A stretch of 14,817 bases of DNA from Bacillota bacterium (GTDB lineage Bacteria > Bacillota > Clostridia > Christensenellales > SZUA-584): positions 1 to 14,817 of the forward strand of contig JAEZIW010000223.1 of assembly GCA_023436525.1 (NCBI GenBank), written 5' to 3'. The translations under genes and the position numbers were made by a program. Numbering within the stretch: the first letter of the stretch is position 1; every line of letters starts with the position of its first letter. Shown here in pieces: positions 6,166-12,973 of the stretch. The notes beneath the pieces were generated by a model, which saw only the letters and a program-made list of their open reading frames with translations, was not told the origin of the DNA and did not search any database.

Positions 6166-6549
6166 TCAAATATTCTCCAGTATTGCGTAGTTCGTTTCAT
6201 CCTCAATCATGATCTGCAAGGCGAATTTGAACTGATCACGAATGCCTTTAGGCAGCTCCAAGAAGTTTTTACGCGCATTCGACGCATTCATATATGATTG
6301 ATCTTCTTCGAAGATATGCTTGTCGGTTAAGTAGGCATAATACACGTTAGGGTCGTCAATTGTGCTGTAGGCAATATACTGTTTTTCCACCCAAAGCTGA
6401 TGATACCCGTCGGTAATATGCTGCGGCAAACTTCCCTTTTGCGAAATGGCGGTTTTCAGTTCGTCTGTTTTCGGCGCCGTTATTCTTATCCGCTGCGCAA
6501 TACGCTGGGTAAGCTCTGCCACTTGCTGTGCAGACAAGTACTTTTCCAT
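6166..6549 (-). CDS. Hypothetical protein, 127 residues
   Basis: I do not recognise this protein. From the ATG at 6547-6549 it begins MEKYLSAQQVAELTQRIAQR and ends NYAILENI. It is soluble-looking, has no signal peptide or membrane segment, and no cysteine. The first part is probably helical and basic, the middle is rich in aromatic residues (WVEKQYIAYSTIDDPNVYYAYL), and the last third is helical. The start is chosen because GGGAG lies 9 nt upstream; the three codons ATG ATG ATC between them lie too close to that site. An extended -10 promoter is visible on the minus strand upstream. It stands alone between repeats downstream and a terminator upstream, so context gives no role. It is very likely a real gene, given its promoter, ribosome binding site and balanced composition. 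Confidence 0.7.
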   Translation of the reverse strand: MEKYLSAQQVAELTQRIAQRIRITAPKTDELKTAISQKGSLPQHITDGYHQLWVEKQYIAYSTIDDPNVYYAYLTDKHIFEEDQSYMNASNARKNFLELPKGIRDQFKFALQIMIEDETNYAILENI

Positions 6550-6586
6550 GATCATCATCTCCCGCAAAGCGATCTCTCTGACTATT

Positions 6587-6615
6587 ATTTTATCAGATAT
6601 TTGATTTCATGTCTT
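6587..6615 (-). promoter_or_regulatory. Candidate extended -10 promoter of the 6166-6549 gene
   Basis: On the minus strand AAGACA (6610-6615) is separated by 17 nt from TAAAAT (6587-6592), which is preceded by TG one base upstream as in extended -10 promoters. Confidence 0.5.
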
Positions 6616-6648
6616 GACGATAATTTTTTCCATATTATAAAAGCATAC

Positions 6649-6685
6649 AAAAAAAGCACCTATCATCTCAATATGCGATAAGTGC
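6649..6685 (-). terminator. Rho-independent terminator of the degV-PAP2 unit
   Basis: On the minus strand GCACTTATC (6677-6685) pairs with GATAGGTGC (6656-6664), with one mismatch and a 12-nt loop. Seven T residues follow at 6649-6655. It lies 20 nt beyond the stop codon of the PAP2-like gene. Confidence 0.75.
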
Positions 6686-6705
6686 CTTTAACTTTTCTTA
6701 TAAGC

Positions 6706-7284
6706 CTAGAATATCATATCAGCGAGAACCAGTATCCCGAGTGCCGCAAACGGAATGAGCCCGCCGACGATGATTTGCATTGTGGTATGACGCTTCATAT
6801 AAAGGCTCACGGCCCAAACCACAGCGAACACCGCAAAACCGATATAACCGATCGTCTGCCCAAAGTAAACCAGCAACAAAAACGGCCCGGTCACACCGCA
6901 CGCATGCCCGCTCGCCCGGTAGTGAAACACCTTGTTGAACAAAACGACCAAAGAGCCGGACAGCATATAAGACAGATAGATGAACCAGACATTCTGCGGC
7001 GCGCCAAGAATCGCCGCCGTCACACACCCTAAGAAATATCCCGCCACGGCAAATATCAACGCTAGCGTTCTTTGCCCTTCTCGTCCCTTGTGCTTAAACG
7101 CTTTGAAAAGCGGCTGCAGCGGATAGGCCAGCAGCGGCAGCACCACCAAAAACAGCACTGTCAGCAAAAACACCGGCAAGCTGCCGAAAAACTGCGGGTT
7201 ACGGAAAAACAGTATCAGCAGCATCACCAGCGCCATGAACGGCGCAACGGTGGCCACTCTTACGGCATAGGCGAGCTTTTTCAT
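6706..7284 (-). CDS. PAP2-superfamily-like membrane protein
   Basis: This is a 192-residue integral membrane protein with about six hydrophobic helices. Two segments resemble PAP2 phosphatase motifs: SGH at 125-127 in HYRASGHACGVTGP, and RHTTMQ at 165-170, like the conserved Arg/His motif. A Lys118 lies just before the SGH, but the classical KxxxxxxRP motif in its usual position is missing. It may therefore be a divergent lipid phosphatase that acts on an isoprenoid or phospholipid phosphate at the membrane, or a member that has lost activity. Its ATG overlaps the degV stop as ATGA, so it is translationally coupled to a fatty-acid-binding protein, which fits a lipid role. It is the last gene of the unit and is followed by a terminator. 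The family call is moderately sure; the substrate is unknown. Confidence 0.7.
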   Translation of the reverse strand: MKKLAYAVRVATVAPFMALVMLLILFFRNPQFFGSLPVFLLTVLFLVVLPLLAYPLQPLFKAFKHKGREGQRTLALIFAVAGYFLGCVTAAILGAPQNVWFIYLSYMLSGSLVVLFNKVFHYRASGHACGVTGPFLLLVYFGQTIGYIGFAVFAVVWAVSLYMKRHTTMQIIVGGLIPFAALGILVLADMIF

Positions 7285-8165
7285 ATTCTCTGATCTCCCA
7301 CAAAGTACAGAGCGACCGTGCCGGGGCCCGTATGCGAGCCGATTACGGTGCCGATGCTGTTAATCATCACCCTGCCGTTAAGGTTCGGGAACGTTGCCTC
7401 AACCAAATCGGCCACGGCTCTCGCATCGTCATAACAGGCGGAGTGAGAGATAAAGCATTTGCCATAGTAGCTGGTTCCGCCAATGGCATGCTCCTCCATT
7501 TTTTTCACCGATTCGGCAATCACTTTCTTTTTTGAGCGAATCTTCTCGCGCGGAATTAAATGACCCTCTGCGTCCATATTGAGCAGCGGGCAAATTTTCA
7601 ACAGCGTCCCGAGCATGCCCGATGCTTTTGATACCCTGCCGCCCTTGATATAAAAGGTTAAGTCGGTGGAGAAAAACCAATGATGCACATGCAGCTTATT
7701 TTCTTCTACCCAGGCTTTGGCTTCCTCCATCGATGCACCTTCATCGCGTTTGTCTGCCAGCATATCCATCAGCATACCGTACCCGGAGGATGCGCCGAGC
7801 GAATCCACAATCGCAATCCGTCTTCCCGGGTATTGCGCAAGCAGCTCATGCTTGGCTGTCATGGCCGAGCTGTAGGCGCCGGATATTCCCGATGATAAAC
7901 TAACATGCAATATGTCTTTGCCCTGCTTTAAAAACGGTTCAAAGAACTCTTTGAACTCATCCACATTCACCTGAGAAGTTTTTGTGGATGCGCCTTCGGT
8001 CATCTTTCTGAAGAAAACATCGAACGGCATTGTCTGCCCCAGATCGTCCGGATAAGATACGCCGTCCATAATAAAATGAAAGCAGACATAAGGGATGTTT
8101 CGCTTCACAAAGTACTCGTGCGGCATATCGGCCGTGGAACAGCATGTCAGCACATAATCATTCAT
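7281..8165 (-). CDS. DegV family protein (fatty-acid binding, FakB-like)
   Basis: DegV/FakB proteins bind a fatty acid and, where known, present it to the kinase FakA for phosphorylation and entry into phospholipid synthesis. The 294-residue length is normal. Motifs seen are TSQ at 63-65, SLSSGISGAY at 89-98, the GGRVSKASG segment at 175-183 and the C-terminal SHTGPGT at 277-283, which are the ligand-headgroup regions of the family. It is cytoplasmic with no signal peptide. AAAGGAG lies 9 nt before the ATG at 8163-8165. It heads a two-gene unit with the PAP2-like protein and is divergent from the HTH regulator. No fakA kinase gene is in the window. I am sure of the family; the preferred fatty acid cannot be inferred. 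Confidence 0.93.
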   Translation of the reverse strand: MNDYVLTCCSTADMPHEYFVKRNIPYVCFHFIMDGVSYPDDLGQTMPFDVFFRKMTEGASTKTSQVNVDEFKEFFEPFLKQGKDILHVSLSSGISGAYSSAMTAKHELLAQYPGRRIAIVDSLGASSGYGMLMDMLADKRDEGASMEEAKAWVEENKLHVHHWFFSTDLTFYIKGGRVSKASGMLGTLLKICPLLNMDAEGHLIPREKIRSKKKVIAESVKKMEEHAIGGTSYYGKCFISHSACYDDARAVADLVEATFPNLNGRVMINSIGTVIGSHTGPGTVALYFVGDQRI

Positions 8166-8345
8166 AGAATTGGTCTCCTTTAATCAAGCAATAGAAATCT
8201 TGCCACTACGATACAACAAGAGCGTCTTTAAGTCACTCTATTATGCAATTCCTGCCGCTCTCCTGTTCGGGTTCGCCTTAGTAGAGAGATTCAATCGCTA
8301 TTCTACCAACAGTAGAGCATACCCAAAAAGCTTCAAAATGAAAAT
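8166..8345. other. Gap between degV and the HTH regulator, no gene seen
   Basis: This intergenic stretch holds the ribosome binding site of degV and weak stem-forming segments: AGAGCG near 8219 with CGCTCT near 8257, and GTAGA at 8281 with TCTAC near 8302. No convincing minus-strand promoter, tRNA or riboswitch was recognised. Confidence 0.4.
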
Positions 8346-8374
8346 TTGATTCCAATAAAAGCGTATGTTATACT
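8346..8374 (+). promoter_or_regulatory. Promoter of the HTH regulator gene
   Basis: TTGATT (8346-8351) and TATACT (8369-8374) are separated by exactly 17 nt. The expected start near 8381 lies about 24 nt before the ATG, with GAGGTGA in between. Confidence 0.75.
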
Positions 8375-8404
8375 ATTTTGAGTTCATGACGAGGTGAATA
8401 ACAC

Positions 8405-9016
8405 ATGTCGGAATTAAAAGCCGTTGTTGCCAGAAACATCATTGACTTAAGAAAATCAAACAATTGGACACAAACGGAGCTTGCGTCAAAATTGAATTAT
8501 ACGGATAAAGCGGTTTCCAAATGGGAGCGCGCCGAGTCTTTGCCTGATATCACCGTGCTGAAAAACATTGCGGATATTTTTTCTGTATCTGTTGATTACC
8601 TGTTGGAGGAAACTCACAAGAGCAAAAAAAGTGTACCTGCCATTATATCAAAGGTGAAAAAACGCAATCAGATTATCATTACATCACTTTCAACCATGCT
8701 TGTGTTTTTAATTGCCACCGTTGTTTTTGTGGTGTTGGGTCTGCTCAATGTGAATCTGCCGATATGGATGGCGTATATTTATGCGTTGCCCGCAGCGGCG
8801 GTGGTGCTGATCGTGTTTAATTCGATTTGGGGAAAGCGCGTTTGGAATTTTGTGTTCATCACGCTGCTCGTTTGGAGCATACTGCTTTGTATTTATATGT
8901 CGTTTCTGTCGGAAAACATATGGCTGATTTTTTTAATCGGCATACCGGCTCAAATCATTATTCTGCTTTGGGGCAGATTGAAGAAGATAAAGTTTCCCGT
9001 ACACCGAGAATCATAA
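8405..9016 (+). CDS. XRE-family HTH regulator with C-terminal membrane domain
   Basis: The 203-residue protein joins a DNA-binding domain to a membrane domain. Residues about 8-62 form a Cro/C1-type helix-turn-helix with the typical WTQTELASKL, VSKWERAESLPD and VDYLLEE segments. A basic linker (about 71-88) follows, and then four predicted membrane helices at about 89-112, 118-140, 145-168 and 171-190, ending in a short basic tail. Such proteins are probably membrane-held repressors that sense an envelope signal, but no ligand is known. GAGGTGA lies 8 nt before the ATG, and a good sigma-A promoter lies upstream. It is divergent from degV and could control that unit or itself; this is inferred from position only. 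No partner gene follows it. Confidence 0.85.
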   Translation: MSELKAVVARNIIDLRKSNNWTQTELASKLNYTDKAVSKWERAESLPDITVLKNIADIFSVSVDYLLEETHKSKKSVPAIISKVKKRNQIIITSLSTMLVFLIATVVFVVLGLLNVNLPIWMAYIYALPAAAVVLIVFNSIWGKRVWNFVFITLLVWSILLCIYMSFLSENIWLIFLIGIPAQIIILLWGRLKKIKFPVHRES

Positions 9017-9311
9017 TAAAACCTTATTCTGAGCTTACATTCACATTTTCAGCTTGCCGACGGTGTTGCCTGGTGTCGTTTCGGCCGAGCGATAGCGAAG
9101 CCGACTACGGAGCGGACTGAAATCTCATGTTTAAAACGTTTTGCCATGCGATGCTTGCCACGTCGTCGTCGTCACGTCGCTTTGCTCCTCAGCATGATAT
9201 AAAGAATTATTTGTGTCTGGGCTTCTCAGCACAGGTATACTACCACCATTCCGTTTAACGAGTGAATATTCGCGTCTTATCCGGCGCTGCGCGCCATGTC
9301 TTAATTCGTAT
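9017..9311. repeat. Gene-free gap with degenerate repeat modules
   Basis: No gene is supported here. Read on the minus strand, 9073-9126 contains GATTTCAGTCCGCTCCGTAG, then TCGGCTTCGCT and ending GACACC, a diverged module C like those at 729, 874 and 5922-6037. Positions 9142-9196 hold a different element with ATGCGATGCTTGCCACGTCG on one side and CGTCGCTTTGCTCCTCAGCA on the other, separated by a short run of CGT/GTC triplets near 9161-9172. The rest (9200-9311) shows nothing recognisable. Confidence 0.6.
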
Positions 9312-9337
9312 AAAAAAAGCTCCGAAAACGGAGCTTT
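9312..9337 (-). terminator. Rho-independent terminator of the amino acid ABC operon
   Basis: On the minus strand AAAGCTCCG (9329-9337) pairs with CGGAGCTTT (9316-9324) around a TTTT loop, and the run of T residues extends through 9312-9318. It lies 14 nt after the ATPase stop codon. Confidence 0.9.
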
Positions 9338-9351
9338 CATCATATCGGTAG

Positions 9352-10089
9352 TTAACCTAAAACCCTTGTTAAGAACTGGCGTGTACGCTCGTGCTTCGGC
9401 GCGCCGAATATCACACTCGGCGCATCTTCTTCCACAATCACGCCTTCATCCATGAAACAAACACGCGTTGCCACATCCTTTGCGAATGCCATCTCGTGCG
9501 TCACAATCATCATGGTGAGCCCCGAACCCGCCAGCGTCTTCATCACGCCCAGCACCTCGCCGACCATCTCAGGATCGAGAGCAGAGGTTGGTTCATCGAA
9601 CAGTAATACCTCAGGGTCCATCGAAAGCGCCCGCGCAATCGCAACGCGCTGCTTCTGGCCGCCCGATATCTGGCGCGGCTTCGCATTGATAAACTGCAGC
9701 ATGCCCACCTTTTCAAGAAAGTGCTTGGCGCGTTCCTCCGCCTCGTGGCGCTTTCTTCCGAGCACCTGAATCTGCCCCACCACACAGTTGTTCAGCACGT
9801 TTAAGTTATTAAACAGGTTAAACTGCTGAAACACCATGCCAACTTTTGTGCGGTATTCGGAGATCGGCTGATCAGAATGCTGAATGTTCTTGCCATGGTA
9901 TAGTATCTCGCCCTTTGTGGGCGTTTCAAGGAGATTGACGCAGCGAAGCAGCGTGGACTTGCCTGAACCGGACGAGCCGATAATGCAGACGACCTCGCCT
10001 TTATCGACGCTGAAATTGATATCCTTGAGAACCTCGTTTTTACCGAACGTTTTCCCAAGATGGTTGATCTGAATAACCGCTTCGCTCAT
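9352..10089 (-). CDS. Polar amino acid ABC transporter, ATP-binding protein
   Basis: This is the cytoplasmic ATPase that powers uptake of a polar amino acid, of the GlnQ/HisP/ArtP type. The 245 residues show Walker A GSSGSGKST at 38-46, Q-loop FQQFN at 87-91, a signature ISGGQKQR at 141-148 with Ile in place of the common Leu, Walker B VLLFDEPTSALD at 161-172 and the H-loop His198 in VTHEMAFA. All catalytic elements are present. The ATG overlaps the permease stop as ATGA, so translation is coupled. It is the last gene of the lipoprotein-permease-ATPase operon and is followed by a strong terminator. The substrate cannot be fixed from this subunit. Confidence 0.96.
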   Translation of the reverse strand: MSEAVIQINHLGKTFGKNEVLKDINFSVDKGEVVCIIGSSGSGKSTLLRCVNLLETPTKGEILYHGKNIQHSDQPISEYRTKVGMVFQQFNLFNNLNVLNNCVVGQIQVLGRKRHEAEERAKHFLEKVGMLQFINAKPRQISGGQKQRVAIARALSMDPEVLLFDEPTSALDPEMVGEVLGVMKTLAGSGLTMMIVTHEMAFAKDVATRVCFMDEGVIVEEDAPSVIFGAPKHERTRQFLTRVLG

Positions 10090-10871
10090 TTCTTCCCCTC
10101 AGTCTTGTCGTGTAATAATTTCATTTCTTCCGCTGTCATGTTCTGCGAACCGATCACAAACGAATCCGGTCCGTCCATTTTTTTCTCAATTTTAAGAAGT
10201 ATACGTGTTAACGTGAAGTTGATAACAAAATAAATCACGCACGCAATGGCCGCCGGCTCGAAAAACGTTGCAAAAGTACCCGCAGCCGATTTCGTTATAA
10301 AGAATAGTTCTGTGACAGAAATAACGGATAGCACAGAACTGTCCTTAATATTGATAACAAACTCATTGCCGATGGAGGGCATAATGTTTCTCAGCGCCTG
10401 CGGCATAACCACATGCACCATCGTCTGCCAGTGCGTCATGCCGATGGACTGTGCCCCCTCCGTTTGCCCAAGGTCGATGGATATGATGCCGCCGCGCACA
10501 ATCTCTGCCATATACGCGCCCGTATTAATGGATATGATGAATATACCGGCAAACAGCGGAGACATATCAAGGCCAAACAGCTCCATAGAACCGTAGTATA
10601 TCACCATCGCCTGCACCATCATCGGCGTGGTGCGGAATACCTCAACATAAGCGGTCAGTATTCCGCGCGCAACCTTCAACAATACTTTTTTTATAATGTT
10701 ATCTTTGGACTGGATTGGGATTGTTCTGACGATTGCCACAAGCACACCGATCAAAAAACCAATGATGGTGCCCACAATAGCGATGAGCAGTGTTGTCCCT
10801 GCTCCCTGCAAAAACAAAGAACCATACTTATCGATAAAAAATATTATCCTGTCCAAAAATCCTTGCGGCAT
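10086..10871 (-). CDS. Polar amino acid ABC transporter, permease
   Basis: The 261-residue membrane subunit belongs to the HisM/GlnP type. The hydrophobic helices start at about residue 20, with the typical TTLLIAIVGTIIGFLIGVLVA segment at 26-46 and VEVFRTTPMMVQ at 76-87. The EAA-like loop that docks with the ATPase reads EGAQSIGMTHWQTMVHVVMP (about 138-157). The C-terminal tail of about 40 residues after the last helix is polar and rather long for the family. An AGGAT stands before the ATG at 10869-10871 as a moderate ribosome binding site. It lies 47 nt after the lipoprotein stop with no terminator between, and overlaps the ATPase start. Being the only permease gene here, it probably forms a homodimer. 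Confidence 0.95.
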   Translation of the reverse strand: MPQGFLDRIIFFIDKYGSLFLQGAGTTLLIAIVGTIIGFLIGVLVAIVRTIPIQSKDNIIKKVLLKVARGILTAYVEVFRTTPMMVQAMVIYYGSMELFGLDMSPLFAGIFIISINTGAYMAEIVRGGIISIDLGQTEGAQSIGMTHWQTMVHVVMPQALRNIMPSIGNEFVINIKDSSVLSVISVTELFFITKSAAGTFATFFEPAAIACVIYFVINFTLTRILLKIEKKMDGPDSFVIGSQNMTAEEMKLLHDKTEGKK

Positions 10872-10918
10872 AATGTTATCCTATCTTCTTCTGTTTATAT
10901 TGTTAGCCCTTTTTTATC

Positions 10919-11824
10919 TTAGCCCTGAAGCGGCTGATTCTTCACTGCGGCGTTCATAAGCTCTAAACGCTGATCTTCTGTGATTCCGGCCAGAATCTCA
11001 TTGATCGATTTGACCAGATCTTCCTGACCCTTTTTAATCGCAACGGCCACGGCCACGTCGTCAGGAGAGGTTTCAAAGCCTTTACCGTCTGCGAATTCAA
11101 CAAATGTTAATTCAGCGTTCGATTCCATCGCCGAAACCGCGCCCGGCTTCTCGGAAATATAGCCGTCGATTTTGCCGGATGTCAGCGCCACGATCATCGC
11201 CGGGAAGCTTTCCAAAGCGGTCTGCTGGCTAACGCCTTCTATCTGCGGAATAACGGTGTAGTGGAATGTGTTAAGCTGGCCTGTGATTTTCGCGCCGGAG
11301 AAATCGGCAAGAGACGTGGCGCTCGCATATCTGCTGTCCTTTTTCACGACAACGACAAGCTCGGAAGTGTAATAGTTTTCTGTGAAATCCACAGACACTT
11401 TACGTTCTTCGGTGGGTGACATACCCGCGATTATCGCATCTATTTTGCCGGATGTCAGCGCGGGAATCAGGCCGTCCCATTCCGTTTTCACAATAACAAG
11501 CTTTCTGCCGAGACCTTCCGCTATTTTCTTAGCGATTTCAACGTCGTAGCCGCCCGCAAATCCGCCCGCTGCAATTTTCACAGCGCCGTTGCTGTCGTCA
11601 GTCTGTGTCCAGTTGAAAGGCGCATAATTGCATTCCATACCCACACGGAACTCCTGCGCTTCTGCGGGAGCCTCAGATTCTGCTGTTACGGCAGATTCTG
11701 ATACCTCAGCGGATTCTGAGGGTGCTGAGGATTCAGGTGAAGCTGAAGGTGCAGAGCAGCCGGTTACAGCCAAAAGACCGATAACCATAACAATAACCAA
11801 AAGTAAGCTGATTGACTTTTTCAT
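10919..11824 (-). CDS. Polar amino acid ABC transporter, substrate-binding lipoprotein
   Basis: The 301-residue protein captures the amino acid outside the cell and is anchored as a lipoprotein. It begins with a signal peptide (KK, then a hydrophobic stretch), and the lipobox AVTGC puts the lipidated cysteine at Cys23. Residues 24-57 are a Ser/Ala/Glu/Pro-rich spacer with several S-E-S repeats that holds the binding domain away from the membrane. The SBP_bac_3 domain follows from about residue 58: VGMECNYAPF, GGYDVEIAKKIAEGLG, DAIIAGMSPTEERK with Arg141 as the likely ligand-carboxylate contact, and GYISEKPGA. It heads the operon with its permease and ATPase. Polar amino acid uptake is secure from the family; the exact substrate is not. 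Confidence 0.95.
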   Translation of the reverse strand: MKKSISLLLVIVMVIGLLAVTGCSAPSASPESSAPSESAEVSESAVTAESEAPAEAQEFRVGMECNYAPFNWTQTDDSNGAVKIAAGGFAGGYDVEIAKKIAEGLGRKLVIVKTEWDGLIPALTSGKIDAIIAGMSPTEERKVSVDFTENYYTSELVVVVKKDSRYASATSLADFSGAKITGQLNTFHYTVIPQIEGVSQQTALESFPAMIVALTSGKIDGYISEKPGAVSAMESNAELTFVEFADGKGFETSPDDVAVAVAIKKGQEDLVKSINEILAGITEDQRLELMNAAVKNQPLQG

Positions 11825-11891
11825 TTGTTTTCCCCTTATTATAAAATTAATTTTTAGTGTGTTAAAATATTAAACAAGTTTATATTCTCAT

Positions 11892-11920
11892 TTTATACTC
11901 ATTTCGTCAAGCAAAAACAA
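11892..11920 (-). promoter_or_regulatory. Candidate promoter of the amino acid ABC operon
   Basis: On the minus strand TTGTTT (11915-11920) and TATAAA (11892-11897) are 17 nt apart. A TTGACG (11905-11910) lies inside the spacer and could instead serve as the -35 of a less regular promoter. An imperfect stem at about 11911-11941 (GCAAA-CAA with TTG-TTTTTGC) might weakly end the upstream transcript. Confidence 0.4.
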
Positions 11921-11959
11921 GCTTCGCGCCGTTGTTTGCAGCACAAAAATACATCCATT

Positions 11960-12898
11960 TTATTCTGGCTGCTCGGCATTTACTTTTTTCTCTTGAAGAG
12001 AGGTTTTTTTCCCCGGTGTTAACTGCGACAATATCGTTGCACCGAACACGAGTATGCAGCCAATCAACTCCTGAGCCGTGAAGCCTTCGCTGAGAAACAG
12101 CACCCCAAAAACCGCGGCAAACACGGATTCCAGGCTTAATATCAGCGAGGCGGACGCGGGCTCGGCATACTTTTGGCCGATGATTTGCAGCGTATACCCC
12201 ACCGCCCCCGAAGCCACGCCGAGGTAAACAATGGGCAGCCAGCACGCGAGTATGGTATCGATGTTCGGCTTTTCAAATATCAGCATGCATACGGCAGAGA
12301 TCACCGCCGCCGTAAACGACTGGATGCACGATATCTTGATGCCGTCGGCATACGACGTGTACTTATCGATCACGAGTATGTGGAATGAAAACAGCAGGGC
12401 GCTTAACAGCACAATCGCATCGCCCTCATTGATGGATATGCCTTCTTTCACGCTGAGCAGATAGAACCCGACCACCGCCACAGCCACGCTGACCCAAACG
12501 GCGGATGACACCTTCTTTCTGCTGAAAAGACGCAAAATCGGCACAAAAACGATATACAGCGCCGTGATGAAACCAGCCTTGCCCGCCGATGTGGAGGCAA
12601 TGCCCATCTGCTGAGCGTTGGTCGCAAGAGCGAGAAATACACCGCATAAAATGCCGCCGACCATCAATAGCTTTCTGCCGCTTGTTTTTTTTATGTCGCC
12701 TGCTGCCACGGGCTGTGTTTGGTTCTTTCGCATGAGCGCCACAGGCAGCAGCACAAGACCGCTGAGTATAAAACGGGTGGCTGAAAACGTAAACGAGCCG
12801 ATTTCCACCATGCCGATTTTCTGGGCAATGAACGCGGCACCCCAAATAAGAGCCGCCAGCAGTAATAAAACGCTGCCTTTCCAATTTCTCTGAACCAT
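11960..12898 (-). CDS. EamA/DMT-family transporter
   Basis: This is a 312-residue membrane protein of the drug/metabolite transporter superfamily, with two EamA repeats of five helices each. The first repeat starts WKGSVLLLLAALIWGAAFIA. It is separated from the rest by a polar loop with KKTSGRK at about 69-75, and the second repeat starts near INEGDAIVLLSALLF. The segment PASASLILSLESVFAAVFG near the end is typical of the family. A polar 25-residue tail ends the protein. Members export or import amino acids, metabolites or drugs, and the sequence does not say which. GGAGG lies 5 nt before the ATG. It follows the flippase gene by 75 nt and precedes the ABC operon in the same direction, but nothing links their functions. 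Confidence 0.92.
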   Translation of the reverse strand: MVQRNWKGSVLLLLAALIWGAAFIAQKIGMVEIGSFTFSATRFILSGLVLLPVALMRKNQTQPVAAGDIKKTSGRKLLMVGGILCGVFLALATNAQQMGIASTSAGKAGFITALYIVFVPILRLFSRKKVSSAVWVSVAVAVVGFYLLSVKEGISINEGDAIVLLSALLFSFHILVIDKYTSYADGIKISCIQSFTAAVISAVCMLIFEKPNIDTILACWLPIVYLGVASGAVGYTLQIIGQKYAEPASASLILSLESVFAAVFGVLFLSEGFTAQELIGCILVFGATILSQLTPGKKTSLQEKKVNAEQPE

Positions 12899-12909
12899 TT
12901 TGTCCTCCG

Positions 12910-12950
12910 TTAAGTCGTTGCAAAAAAATAAAACTTTCGTTTATCATCTT
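12910..12950 (-). terminator. Weak terminator-like element behind the flippase gene
   Basis: On the minus strand ATAAAC-GAAA-GTTTTAT forms a short A/T-rich hairpin with one bulge, directly followed by seven T residues. The stem is weak, so read-through into the EamA gene is likely. Confidence 0.25.
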
Positions 12951-12973
12951 AATAAAGCTGAACTTTAGACCGG

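Noticed and set aside
8219..8310. A possible tRNA or riboswitch upstream of degV (GGTTCGCC and stems)
   Set aside because: No cloverleaf, anticodon arm or acceptor stem could be built, and no riboswitch core was recognised.
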